A stretch of 24,101 bases of DNA from CAYQDB01 sp964416195 (GCA_964416195.1 CAYQDB010000029.1:1-24101), one strand, 5' to 3'. Counted from the first letter of the stretch, positions 7,796-15,794 are shown. Notes: generated by a model not told the origin, from the letters alone. Program-made: numbers and translations.

Positions 7796-8659
7796 CTATT
7801 TAAATTCGTAAGTCCCCTGACAGACAAACTTAACCGGACCGGTCAACTCGACAGTATTGCTATCCTCGAGCCACTCCACCTGAAGCGAACCAGCCTCATA
7901 CATGACCTCACAGCGTCGATCGGCCAGCCCCAACATGACAGCGGCACAGACAGCAGCAGCAGCGCCTGTTCCCGATGATCCTGTAGCCCCTGCTCCTCTT
8001 TCCCACTCAGCCACCTTCAGCCGTTTGCGGTTGACCACCTTGACAAACTCCACATTAGTGCGGTTGGGGAAAGCAGGGTGTGTTTCTATATCGGCGCCGA
8101 GGGCTATCCAGTCGAAATCGAAATCATTGACAAACAGGACAGCATGTGGGTTTCCGACAGCAAGGCAAGTAACCGGGAATTTCAACCCCCCAAGCGCCAA
8201 AGGAGCGTTTATCATGTACCGTTGCCTTGTCCTTACCGGCACCCGCTTGGCTGAGAACTCCGGCTTACCCAGGTCCGTTTTCACTACATAACCACGTCGC
8301 ACAGATTTTGTTACCTCTACCTTGCTGAGCGTTTTTGCCACCTCAAAGTCAAACTTTCTCTTTCTCCCATTGCGCAAAAACTCGTGCACACCGGCTATTC
8401 TCAGGCCGTTCCCCGACTTCTCTGCCCAGCTTCCGTCAGCATTGAAAACATCAAGCTTGCGGTCTGCCCTCCTGCTCATGGAAAGGTACAAGATACCATC
8501 AGCCCCCACACCGCTTCGCCTGTGACAGATAGACCTCGCCAGACAACCCAGGGTAGCTTTACTAAGTCTCGTCTTTGGCTGTTCGATCACAAGAAAGTCG
8601 TTCTCAAGCGCGTGGTACTTGTTAAAGGCAATAAGCACAACCTTACTATTTAGGGACAA
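7796..8659 (-). CDS. DapF-like epimerase homologue with both catalytic cysteines replaced by serine
   Basis: Diaminopimelate epimerase fold protein of 287 residues, close to the DapF length. It shows FNKYHALENDFLVIE (canonical HGLGNDF), RRSGVGADGI, FNADGSWAEKSGNGLR, VGNPHAVLFV, TNVEFVKVV and WERGAGATGSSGTGAAAA. DapF uses one cysteine in the EMCGNG motif and one in the TxACGTG motif for two-base racemisation. Here these are Ser82 and Ser229, numbered from the first codon. It may act as an epimerase with altered chemistry, act on another substrate, or be inactive. The start is uncertain: TTG at 8659 has no ribosome binding site and GTG at 8638 has only AAGG two bases away. It follows a LysN-like aminotransferase gene, from which a terminator-like hairpin separates it. 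Confidence 0.8.
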   Translation of the reverse strand: MSLNSKVVLIAFNKYHALENDFLVIEQPKTRLSKATLGCLARSICHRRSGVGADGILYLSMSRRADRKLDVFNADGSWAEKSGNGLRIAGVHEFLRNGRKRKFDFEVAKTLSKVEVTKSVRRGYVVKTDLGKPEFSAKRVPVRTRQRYMINAPLALGGLKFPVTCLAVGNPHAVLFVNDFDFDWIALGADIETHPAFPNRTNVEFVKVVNRKRLKVAEWERGAGATGSSGTGAAAAVCAAVMLGLADRRCEVMYEAGSLQVEWLEDSNTVELTGPVKFVCQGTYEFK

Positions 8660-8676
8660 CTGCCCAGGGTAGCAAC

Positions 8677-8702
8677 AAAAAAGCCCGTCGTCTCATTCGG
8701 GC
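8677..8702 (-). terminator. Rho-independent terminator-like hairpin after the aminotransferase gene
   Basis: GCCCG and CGGGC form a 5-bp stem with a 10-base loop, followed by six T on the minus strand. It ends 17 bases before the putative dapF-like start, so it either separates the two genes or attenuates read-through. Confidence 0.55.
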
Positions 8703-8737
8703 AGCGGGTAATCAAGTACAGTTTATTGACTTGTCTT

Positions 8738-8768
8738 GGTGAAGCGCACTGTTGGGGTGCGCTTCACC
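8738..8768 (-). repeat. Perfect 12-bp inverted repeat after the aminotransferase stop
   Basis: GGTGAAGCGCAC and its exact complement flank a 7-base loop, 19 bases after the stop codon. There is no T-run directly behind it. It could stabilise the 3' end of the aminotransferase mRNA or act together with the terminator at 8677-8702. Confidence 0.7.
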
Positions 8769-8787
8769 TGTAGTTCAATCTGTGGAG

Positions 8788-9996
8788 CTACATGTTCTCC
8801 TTGAATAGCCTTGCCAGCCTCTTGATGCCCTCCACGATACCTTCGTGTGTAGCATTGGAGAAATTTAACCGCAATGTGTTTTGCCCCTGGCCATCAAGAT
8901 AGAACGGCTGGCCATAGACATAGGCCACCCTCATATCAATTGCCTTGGGCAACAGGTCCTTGGCAGACATGTGCTTAGGAAGCTCGACCCACAAGAAAAG
9001 ACCGCCTTCGGGTTCGGTCCATCTGATCCCGTCCGGGAAGGTCTCACTCATGGTCTTGATCATGAGACCGCGCTTCACAAGGTAGTCGGCTTTCAACTCT
9101 TCAATATGCGGTTCCAATTTTCCCGCCATCATGTACTCATAAATGATGTACTGACAGAGGGCATTCGTATGCAGATCAACACCTTGTTTGACCTTCTCAC
9201 AATAACCCATGAGGTCTGCCGGGCCGTTCATCCAAGCGACCCGTAATCCCGGCGCCAGAACCTTGGAGAATGTCCTGAGAGCAATCACTATGTCGCCGCC
9301 GAGCGACTTCAACGTCGGCGGATCATCACCGGCAAATCGGACATCACTGTACGGGTTATCATCAACAATGGGAACCTTGTACTTAATCGCCAGCTCGATC
9401 AACGCCTCACGGCGAGGTACCGACATTGTAATGCCCGTCGGGTTTTGGAAGTTTGAGATCGTATAGATCAGTTTCGGTTTGTACTTGATTAGCTTCTCTT
9501 CAACCTGGTCAATAATCATCCCCTCGTCATCCATCTCGACTCCGGCGTAGCGGGTACGGTAGTAGTTAAATGCCTGCGTTGCGCCCATAAAGGTTGGATT
9601 CTCAGTCACAATATAATCGCCCGGCTCGATGAATACACGCGCTAACAGATCAATCCCCTGCTGAGCACCTGAGGTAATCATGAGGTTGTCTATTTCACTT
9701 TTCATACCACACTCGGTGGCCCTCTTGGCAAGCAACTCGAGAAGGGGTGTAATCCCTCGGGAAAGTGAGTACTGAACACAGCTTGAGCCATACTTCGCTA
9801 TTGCGCTCGCCATCGCTTCTTTCAGGTCTTCTAAGGGAAACAATTCCGGCGCCGGCAGGCCGCCGGCAAACGAAATCACGCCCGGCTGTGAAGATATCTT
9901 GAGTATTTCTCTTATGATGGAAGCCTCAAGATCCAGCACATGGGGGGCAATCCGCCAATCCTCTACGCGCACTTTGTAGTTTTCATCAACTAACAT
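8788..9996 (-). CDS. PLP-dependent aminotransferase, class I/II, LysN (2-aminoadipate transaminase)-like
   Basis: Fold-type I aminotransferase of 402 residues. The conserved pattern PGVISFAGGLPAPELFP, SGAQQGIDLLARVFIEPGD, ENPTFMGATQAF, YTISNFQNPTGITMS, VDDNPYSDVRF and TFSKVLAPGLRVAW (Schiff-base K245), then GGLFLWVELP and LRLNFSN, is that of the LysN/2-aminoadipate aminotransferase branch related to MocR-type enzymes. It has no DNA-binding domain. Members transfer amino groups between glutamate and aminoadipate, aromatic or branched-chain amino acids; the exact substrate cannot be read from sequence. GAAAGGA lies seven bases before the ATG, and a promoter lies at 10044-10072. A DapF-like gene follows downstream. 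Confidence 0.9.
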   Translation of the reverse strand: MLVDENYKVRVEDWRIAPHVLDLEASIIREILKISSQPGVISFAGGLPAPELFPLEDLKEAMASAIAKYGSSCVQYSLSRGITPLLELLAKRATECGMKSEIDNLMITSGAQQGIDLLARVFIEPGDYIVTENPTFMGATQAFNYYRTRYAGVEMDDEGMIIDQVEEKLIKYKPKLIYTISNFQNPTGITMSVPRREALIELAIKYKVPIVDDNPYSDVRFAGDDPPTLKSLGGDIVIALRTFSKVLAPGLRVAWMNGPADLMGYCEKVKQGVDLHTNALCQYIIYEYMMAGKLEPHIEELKADYLVKRGLMIKTMSETFPDGIRWTEPEGGLFLWVELPKHMSAKDLLPKAIDMRVAYVYGQPFYLDGQGQNTLRLNFSNATHEGIVEGIKRLARLFKENM

Positions 9997-10017
9997 AACA
10001 TTATCCTTTCAATATCC

Positions 10018-10027
10018 TGTCCGGACA
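10018..10027. promoter_or_regulatory. 10-bp palindrome in the aminotransferase leader
   Basis: TGTCCGGACA is a perfect palindrome in the untranslated leader, 16 bp downstream of the -10 box. Like the palindrome before the ROK kinase it is centred on CCGG. A possible operator, but the evidence is positional only. Confidence 0.35.
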
Positions 10028-10043
10028 AAAACTGTACACGTTA

Positions 10044-10072
10044 ATAATAGCGCATTCTACTGGAAATTCCAA
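10044..10072 (-). promoter_or_regulatory. Promoter of the aminotransferase gene
   Basis: TTGGAA, 17 bp, TATTAT on the minus strand (four of six and five of six matches). The predicted start near 10037 gives a leader of about 40 bases. Confidence 0.6.
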
Positions 10073-10169
10073 CAGGAAAGGGATGTTTGGCAAAGAGAGT
10101 AACCGGAGCCGAGGCAACAAGATATTTGCCCCGACACATTAGCTGAAGACTTGGCCGAAAATAACAAAA

Positions 10170-10242
<73 letters not shown>

Positions 10243-10263
10243 TTTGTCAGTTCTTGGGTTGAT

Positions 10264-10291
10264 CTGTCATCTCCTGACCAGCAAATATAAT
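10264..10291 (+). promoter_or_regulatory. Weak candidate promoter toward the trehalose cluster
   Basis: CTGTCA, 16 bp, TATAAT. The -10 box is perfect but overlaps the -10 box of the opposite-strand tRNA-Thr promoter. It would leave a leader of nearly 200 bases before the DUF5752-like gene. Confidence 0.25.
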
Positions 10292-10311
10292 AACAAAACA
10301 CCGAGATTCAA
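10284..10311 (-). promoter_or_regulatory. Promoter of tRNA-Thr
   Basis: TTGAAT, 16 bp, TATATT on the minus strand. The predicted start lies about 35 bases before the mature tRNA 5' end, a normal leader length. Confidence 0.5.
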
Positions 10312-10368
10312 GAACTTTGAGAACCGCTGTGACTCCGGTACCTGGCCGGGCTCAGGCACGGAAACCAG

Positions 10369-10396
10369 TTGCCCCCGCAAGGGTTTTGGTTATACT
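10369..10396 (+). promoter_or_regulatory. Candidate promoter of the trehalose cluster
   Basis: TTGCCC, 16 bp, TATACT, giving a start near 10403 and a leader of about 88 bases. It is the better placed of two plus-strand candidates in this 248-bp intergenic region. The leader also contains a small GGCC/GGCC stem near 10423-10438. Confidence 0.42.
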
Positions 10397-10490
10397 TACT
10401 ATAGGTTACCGGCTGATAGTCTGGCCACAGAAAAGGCCGTCGGTTGGTTATATCTTGTGAACTTTTATCGGTCAGTGGGATTATAAAGAG

Positions 10491-11198
10491 ATGGCAATTA
10501 TGACCGAAAAGACCAACATGCCGTTCCAAGTGAAGGATTGCACCATTATCACGCGCATGGCGGGGGTAGAGACAGCCGTCAACCTCAGAGAGATGCGTGA
10601 ACGAATAGCTATCAGCCCCATCGAGTGTCTTTTTCACCACTTCTGCGAGACGCTTATCCGGCCGACCTTTGACGACCCAGAATTTCGCAACGATCTTGCA
10701 GTTTGGTCAAACTGGCAACTCCGGGACCGAGTTCTGGCCGAGCGTTTGGGTATAATCAACCCTTATTCGCTGGACAACTTCGAACAGTTACGGGAGCTGG
10801 TGTTGGAAATACTGGACGAACGCCTGAGTGAACTGGTTTATATTCCCTGGGTGCCAAGGGGTAACGACTTCCGATTTATGATGGCTGTAACAGTTGTCTT
10901 TGATAGTGGTATCACACTGGTCACCCCGGACGATCTGGTTGACCAGCTTCCCAATTTCAGTCACAGTTCTATCTACTACCATTTCATAGAAGCCCGAAGA
11001 AGAACCCCTGACAAGGCGGACGATTTCTCAGCCTGGCTGGTAGGTTTTGGCTCTGGTACTGAACATTTCCTTAACGCTTTGAAAGGGATAGATTTTTGCT
11101 ATCTCACCTTGCCAGAACTGAAGCAAACCCTAATCGAGGCATTTCGAGGTGCAAAATTAGAGACCGCTAATGACCACCAAATCACTCGTAGCATATGA
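10491..11198 (+). CDS. DUF5752-like protein, unknown function
   Basis: A soluble protein of 235 residues without signal peptide or membrane segment. NLREMRERIAISPIECLFHHFCETLI, DDLAVW-like and SIYYHFIEARRR stretches resemble the DUF5752 family as I remember it. A further C-terminal segment (FSAWLVGFG, FLNALKGIDFCYLTLPELKQTLI) is probably part of the same fold. No catalytic motif is recognised. Its end overlaps the TreT start by 29 bp, so the two are translationally linked. A regulatory or structural role in trehalose synthesis is a guess from context. The start may be the ATG at 10491 or the one at 10500; neither has a strong ribosome binding site. Confidence 0.75.
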   Translation: MAIMTEKTNMPFQVKDCTIITRMAGVETAVNLREMRERIAISPIECLFHHFCETLIRPTFDDPEFRNDLAVWSNWQLRDRVLAERLGIINPYSLDNFEQLRELVLEILDERLSELVYIPWVPRGNDFRFMMAVTVVFDSGITLVTPDDLVDQLPNFSHSSIYYHFIEARRRTPDKADDFSAWLVGFGSGTEHFLNALKGIDFCYLTLPELKQTLIEAFRGAKLETANDHQITRSI

Positions 11199-12411
11199 AA
11201 ATGTAGTTGGCCACGTGGCCATATCCCAGCTAAGGCAGTTAGCCCGTGATCTTGCCGGGGCCCGCGTGGTTCATGTCAACTCGACAAAGACCGGCGGTGG
11301 AGTTGCTGAAATCCTTCGGTGGCTGGTGCCGCTGATGAACGACCTGGGACTGGAGGCATCGTGGGAAATCATTGAAGGGCATAACGGATTCTTCAACACC
11401 ACCAAGACCCTCCACAACGGCCTGCAAGGCAGCCCGGTGGCCCTTCCACAATCAATGATCAATATCTATGAAGAAACTGTCGCAGCAAATGCCGACCGCT
11501 TACGACCCATTCTGGAGACTGCCGATTTTGTTTTCATCCACGACCCGCAACCGGCATTCCTTCTCAGCCTCTGCCCAAACCGCAAGGGAAAATGGATCTG
11601 GCGCTGCCACATTGACGTCAGTCATCCCAACCGTAAGGTGTGGCTTTACATGAAGAAACTGGCCTCAGGGTTCGATGCCAGCATATTCTCCATGCCAGCC
11701 TTCGCCCAGCGCCTTGACCATCCTCAGTTCATCGTTGCACCCAGTATCGATCCCCTTAGCGAGAAGAACCGAGAACTGCCCCAGCAGGAAATCGACGCCA
11801 CCCTCGACCATTTCGCAATTTCGAAAAAACTGTCCATACTGACACAGATATCCCGCTTCGACCGCTTCAAGGATCCTGTTGGTGTAATCCGCGCCTTTAA
11901 CATGCTTAACAGTTCAGTGGACGCTCAACTCGTCCTAGCAGGCGGAGGCGCTACGGATGACCCGGAAGGCGCTGCTGTCTTCGAGGAAGTACAGGACGCT
12001 GCACAGGGGAATGACAGGATTTTCGTCCTGATGCTGCCCGACGATGCCCCGAGGACAATAAATGCCCTCCAGCGTGCGTCCGCGATCGTAATTCAGAAAT
12101 CCCTTCAGGAAGGTTTTGGCCTGACCGTTGCCGAGGCAATGTGGAAAAGCAAACCGGTGATCGGCGGCAACGTGGGCGGAATCCGTCTCCAGGTGCACAA
12201 CCACCACACCGGTTTCCTGGTCGACACACCGGAAGGGGCGGCTCTTCGCATTCGGGAGATGTTGCGCCAGCCAGTGAAGATCGAGGAGATGGGGAAAACA
12301 GCCAAGGAGTTTGTCACCCACAACTTCCTTTTGACGAGACACTTTCGGGAGTACCTGACCCTGATGCTGGGGTTACGACGCGGCCTTGAAAATTACCTGG
12401 TCGCCGTCTGA
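11170..12411 (+). CDS. treT: TreT-type trehalose synthase (GT4 glycosyltransferase)
   Basis: Glycosyltransferase of 413 residues, the same length class as archaeal TreT (about 415). VVHVNSTKTGGGVAEILRWL and the following FFNTTKTLHNGLQG are typical of TreT, which joins NDP-glucose and glucose to trehalose reversibly. IWRCHIDVSHPN is the acceptor-side block. RFDRFKDP (R229-K234) and EGFGLTVAE (E314 to E322, the EX7E motif) bind the donor nucleotide-sugar, and VIGGNVGGI follows. It overlaps the DUF5752-like gene, and OtsB starts ten bases after its stop. No signal peptide, so cytoplasmic. A related GT4 activity such as another glucoside synthase cannot be excluded. Confidence 0.85.
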   Translation: MTTKSLVAYENVVGHVAISQLRQLARDLAGARVVHVNSTKTGGGVAEILRWLVPLMNDLGLEASWEIIEGHNGFFNTTKTLHNGLQGSPVALPQSMINIYEETVAANADRLRPILETADFVFIHDPQPAFLLSLCPNRKGKWIWRCHIDVSHPNRKVWLYMKKLASGFDASIFSMPAFAQRLDHPQFIVAPSIDPLSEKNRELPQQEIDATLDHFAISKKLSILTQISRFDRFKDPVGVIRAFNMLNSSVDAQLVLAGGGATDDPEGAAVFEEVQDAAQGNDRIFVLMLPDDAPRTINALQRASAIVIQKSLQEGFGLTVAEAMWKSKPVIGGNVGGIRLQVHNHHTGFLVDTPEGAALRIREMLRQPVKIEEMGKTAKEFVTHNFLLTRHFREYLTLMLGLRRGLENYLVAV

Positions 12412-12421
12412 GCGGGAATCA

Positions 12422-13207
12422 ATGGAGACTCTTAATCCCGAACTCAACCTCGAAGACTTTTTCAACACTCTCGGCAGTGCAGAAAAACGGGGCCTGATGC
12501 TCGATTACGACGGCACTCTGGCTCCGTTTCGGGTCGAGCGGGAGAAAGCCACGCCCTACCCCGGGATACGAGAGATACTTGCCCACCTCATTTCTGCAGA
12601 CCGAACACACATCGTTATTGTCAGCGGACGCCAAGTAAGCGATCTGGTCCCCCTCATAGGGTTGGATCGCCTCCCTGAAATCTGGGGCAGTCATGGACTC
12701 GAGCGACTGACAATTAACAACGAGTCCAAATTGGCTGAGTTGTCGCCAATCGCACGACAGGGATTGGACAGAGCTCACAAATGGATTGAGCAAGAAGGAC
12801 TGGCGAACAAAAGCGAAAAGAAACCGTCCGGTGTCGCTTTTCACTGGCGCGGCGTGAGTCCCGATAACGCCAAACGTCTCAGCGAAAAAATCCGGAAAAA
12901 ATGGTTCTCTATCGCCAAGAACTTTGGTTTAATTCTATTCGAATTTGACGGCGGTTTGGAGCTGAGAGTCGCCGGGACAACAAAAGCAAACACTGTTGAA
13001 AGGATTACAGCAGAGATGGGTGCTAAAGCGGTCTTGGCCTATCTGGGAGATGATCTGACCGACGAGGATGCCTTCAGGGCACTTCGAGGGCGCGGGTTAA
13101 GCATCTTAGTCCGCGACTCCAAACGCGAGACTGCTGCCGATCTCTGGATTAGACCGCCGCAAGAACTGCTCCAGTTCCTTGAAAGGTGGCTTGAGTGTGG
13201 AGGATAA
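12422..13207 (+). CDS. otsB: Trehalose-6-phosphate phosphatase, OtsB
   Basis: HAD-superfamily phosphatase of 261 residues that removes phosphate from trehalose-6-phosphate made by OtsA. LMLDYDGTLAPF carries the nucleophile D28 and acid/base D30. VIVSGR is motif II. GDDLTDEDAF (D210, D211, D214) is the magnesium-binding motif, and WGSHGLE and LELRVAGTTKANTV are OtsB cap blocks. The ATG at 12422 is chosen, ten bases after the treT stop; an upstream TTG at 12386 lies inside treT. The ribosome binding site is weak, suggesting coupling to treT. The MscS gene starts three bases after its stop. Confidence 0.92.
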   Translation: METLNPELNLEDFFNTLGSAEKRGLMLDYDGTLAPFRVEREKATPYPGIREILAHLISADRTHIVIVSGRQVSDLVPLIGLDRLPEIWGSHGLERLTINNESKLAELSPIARQGLDRAHKWIEQEGLANKSEKKPSGVAFHWRGVSPDNAKRLSEKIRKKWFSIAKNFGLILFEFDGGLELRVAGTTKANTVERITAEMGAKAVLAYLGDDLTDEDAFRALRGRGLSILVRDSKRETAADLWIRPPQELLQFLERWLECGG

Positions 13208-13210
13208 ATC

Positions 13211-14257
13211 ATGGATGTTTTAGAAACCACCTACCTTAACAACACGGTTTTGGAATGGATCATCGCGATTGGCCTGGCCATCGGATCCTACTTCGTGATC
13301 AAAGTCGTTAAGCTGTTCATAGTACACCGCCTGGGCGTGGTGGCTAAGCGTACTACCAGTCAGATCGATGACGTTCTTATGGAGATAATCAAGCGAACCA
13401 ATTCTCTCGTAGTTGCTATTGTAGCGCTCTACTTCGGTTCACTTTTTCTGACATTGCCTGACAACATTGATCACATCATCAAGATTATTGTTACCATGGC
13501 CTTCTTCCTTCAAGTAGCTGTGTGGGGCAACGCCCTTACTGATACACTGCTTGCTCGGATTAGCAAGGTTCGACGTGAAAAAGACCCGGGAAGCGCTTCT
13601 GCGCTCACTGCCATATCCTTTTTTGCGCGAATTGTAGTCTGGTCTGTCGTAGCATTCTTGATTCTGGACAACTTCGGCGTGAATATCACGACACTTGTGG
13701 CCGGACTCGGCGTGGGTGGGATCGCCATCGCCCTAGCTATTCAAAACATACTGGGAGACGTGTTTTGTTCGGTAGCTATTTTGATGGACAAACCATTTGA
13801 AGTAGGAGACTTCATTATTGTCGGTGATCTCATGGGTTCTGTCGAAAAAATTGGGATAAAAACCACCCGCGTCAGATCGCTCTCCGGTGAGCAGCTCATC
13901 TTTTCAAACACCGACCTGGTGAGCACCCGCATAAGGAACTACAAGCGAATGAACGAACGCAGAGTGGTGTTCTCGTTTGGTGTGACATACCAGACGCCGA
14001 TCGAGAAGGTCGAGGCAATCCCGGAAACAGTCAAAAAGATTATTCAGTCGACAAGTGACACCAGATTTGATCGGGTTCATTTCAAAGAGTATGGTGATTC
14101 GGCTCTGGCGTTCGAATGTGTTTACTACGTGCTAAGCGCTGACTACAACATCTACATGGATACACAGCAGCAAATCAACCTTGAAATCCTACGCTACTTC
14201 GAAAAAGAAGGAATAGAGTTTGCCTATCCGACCCAAACCTTGTATATTGCAAAATGA
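13211..14257 (+). CDS. MscS-family mechanosensitive channel
   Basis: Small-conductance mechanosensitive channel protein of 348 residues in the inner membrane, releasing solutes on hypo-osmotic shock. There are hydrophobic segments at about residues 14-37, 63-82, 86-106 and 130-153. The pore helix at about 161-183 (TLVAGLGVGGIAIALAIQN) has the Gly/Ala packing pattern of MscS TM3. The beta domain then follows with FEVGDFIIVGDLMGSVEKIGIKTTRVRSLSGEQLIFSN, and the C-terminal alpha/beta domain ends at IEFAYPTQTLYI. It is slightly longer than E. coli MscS (286 residues), with one or two extra N-terminal helices. GGAGGA six bases before the ATG overlaps the otsB end. Lying between otsB and otsA, it ties trehalose synthesis to osmotic release. 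Confidence 0.93.
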   Translation: MDVLETTYLNNTVLEWIIAIGLAIGSYFVIKVVKLFIVHRLGVVAKRTTSQIDDVLMEIIKRTNSLVVAIVALYFGSLFLTLPDNIDHIIKIIVTMAFFLQVAVWGNALTDTLLARISKVRREKDPGSASALTAISFFARIVVWSVVAFLILDNFGVNITTLVAGLGVGGIAIALAIQNILGDVFCSVAILMDKPFEVGDFIIVGDLMGSVEKIGIKTTRVRSLSGEQLIFSNTDLVSTRIRNYKRMNERRVVFSFGVTYQTPIEKVEAIPETVKKIIQSTSDTRFDRVHFKEYGDSALAFECVYYVLSADYNIYMDTQQQINLEILRYFEKEGIEFAYPTQTLYIAK

Positions 14258-14265
14258 ATGCGATG

Positions 14266-14294
14266 TGCTGATGGGCTGAGCCAGTGCGTCAGCA
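14266..14294 (+). repeat. Nested hairpin between the MscS gene and otsA
   Basis: TGCTGA/TCAGCA encloses GGC/GCC in the 79-bp gap. There is no T-run after it. It could mark mRNA processing or modulate otsA translation; the support is only the pairing. Confidence 0.3.
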
Positions 14295-14336
14295 TGGGGT
14301 AAGCAGGTTCTTAAAAGCGAGGCAAGGAGAGGGTAG

Positions 14337-15794
14337 ATGCAACTATCGGGAAGACGCCTACTGGTAGTTTCCAACAGATTGCCGGTTGCCGTAATAGACG
14401 ACAATGGCAACTGGAAGGTGGGACCGGGCGCCGGAGGGTTAGTGACGGCTCTAGCCCCGGTTATGCGGGAAAACCGCGGAGTATGGGTCGGCTGGCCAGG
14501 ATGTGGGTCAGAGGCTCCAGCGGTCTCGCTGATTGAGGCATACAGCACCCAACAGGACTACGACCTGAAACCGGTGATTCTGGCAGAAGAGGATGTTCGG
14601 AAGTTTTACCGAGGATTTTCCAATCAAACTATCTGGCCGCTATTTCACGACCTGCTGGGGCACTGTACCTTCGATGCCGAGGGGTGGGTTGCTTACGTGG
14701 ATGTCAACCGCCGATTTGCCGAGGTAGTCGCCGGACTTATTGAGCCCCACAGTTTTGTCTGGGTTCACGATTACCAACTCATGCTGGTGGGGTATTTCCT
14801 GCGCGAGATGGATATCAATCACCATATCAGCTTTTTCCTGCATATCCCCTTCCCTTCCCGTGACCTCTTCCGCCGACTCCCGTGGAAAAGTGACATAATA
14901 CAAAGCTTACTGGAGTACGATCACATTGGTTTTCAAACCCGTTATGACTGGCGCAACTTCATTCAGTGTGTGAAAGCTTTCGTGCCGGGAGCTACAATAA
15001 AGAATTACAAAAAAGAATCGATCGTAACCTACGGGAATCGCGCAATACGGCTCGGCACTTACCCGATCAGTATTGATTTCAACGAATTCAACGAAGCTGC
15101 GAAAACCAAAGAGGTCGCCGATGCCGCCTGGTTTGTCCACGAGAACGTAAAGAGCAGCATACTGGTTTTAGGACTGGATCGCCTGGATTACACAAAGGGT
15201 ATTCCTGAACGTTTCATGTCCTTTGAACGGATGCTGGAGAAGTACCCGGATGTCCAGGAGAACATTTCTCTCATCCAGATTGTCGTCCCCAGCCGACTAC
15301 GTGTGCCGGACTACCGGAACCTCAAGGAGAATCTGGATAGCCTGGCCGGAAGAATAAACGGCCGCTTTTCAAGACACGGTTGGATTCCCATCCACTACAT
15401 GTTCCGCACTCTCGACCGCACCCAGTTGCTGGGGCATTACCGCGCTTGCGAAATCGCCCTGATCACGCCTCTACGAGACGGCATGAACCTGGTGTCTAAG
15501 GAGTATTGCGCCAGTTCGATTGACAATGACGGCATTCTCATCCTGTCGGAGTTTGCCGGTGCTGCGGAGCAGATGGCCAAGGGAGCCATTGTGGTCAACC
15601 CGTACGATATTGAAGGCACCGCCGACGCCATCTACAGCGCTTACATCATGGACCCGGAAGAACGGCGACAGCGGATGAGAATTCTTCGTGCCGAAGTCCG
15701 CCGCAACAACGTCAAGAAATGGATCGAGTGGTTCCTGCACGCATATCAGCAAATTCCATCCGAGATTCCAACCGGTGAAACAGCCGATGTATAG
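14337..15794 (+). CDS. otsA: Trehalose-6-phosphate synthase, OtsA (GT20)
   Basis: Retaining GT20 glycosyltransferase of 485 residues that joins an NDP-glucose to glucose-6-phosphate; OtsB then removes the phosphate. LLVVSNRLPV and GPGAGGLVTAL (residues 29-40) form the donor loop. FSNQTIWPLFHDL, WVHDYQLML (H144-D145), LGLDRLDYTKGIPERF (R282, K287) and LRDGMNLVSKEY (D381-L385) are the GT20 signatures. AAEQMAKGAIVVNPYD follows near the C-terminus. Length matches the family. AAGGAG lies seven bases before the ATG. It is the last gene of the plus-strand cluster and ends two bases from the convergent SagB-type gene, with no obvious terminator. Confidence 0.95.
   Translation: MQLSGRRLLVVSNRLPVAVIDDNGNWKVGPGAGGLVTALAPVMRENRGVWVGWPGCGSEAPAVSLIEAYSTQQDYDLKPVILAEEDVRKFYRGFSNQTIWPLFHDLLGHCTFDAEGWVAYVDVNRRFAEVVAGLIEPHSFVWVHDYQLMLVGYFLREMDINHHISFFLHIPFPSRDLFRRLPWKSDIIQSLLEYDHIGFQTRYDWRNFIQCVKAFVPGATIKNYKKESIVTYGNRAIRLGTYPISIDFNEFNEAAKTKEVADAAWFVHENVKSSILVLGLDRLDYTKGIPERFMSFERMLEKYPDVQENISLIQIVVPSRLRVPDYRNLKENLDSLAGRINGRFSRHGWIPIHYMFRTLDRTQLLGHYRACEIALITPLRDGMNLVSKEYCASSIDNDGILILSEFAGAAEQMAKGAIVVNPYDIEGTADAIYSAYIMDPEERRQRMRILRAEVRRNNVKKWIEWFLHAYQQIPSEIPTGETADV

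Noticed and set aside
10308..10640. 110-codon minus-strand frame across the intergenic region and the DUF5752-like start
   Set aside because: It covers the promoter region and the start of a well-supported gene, and shows no domain.
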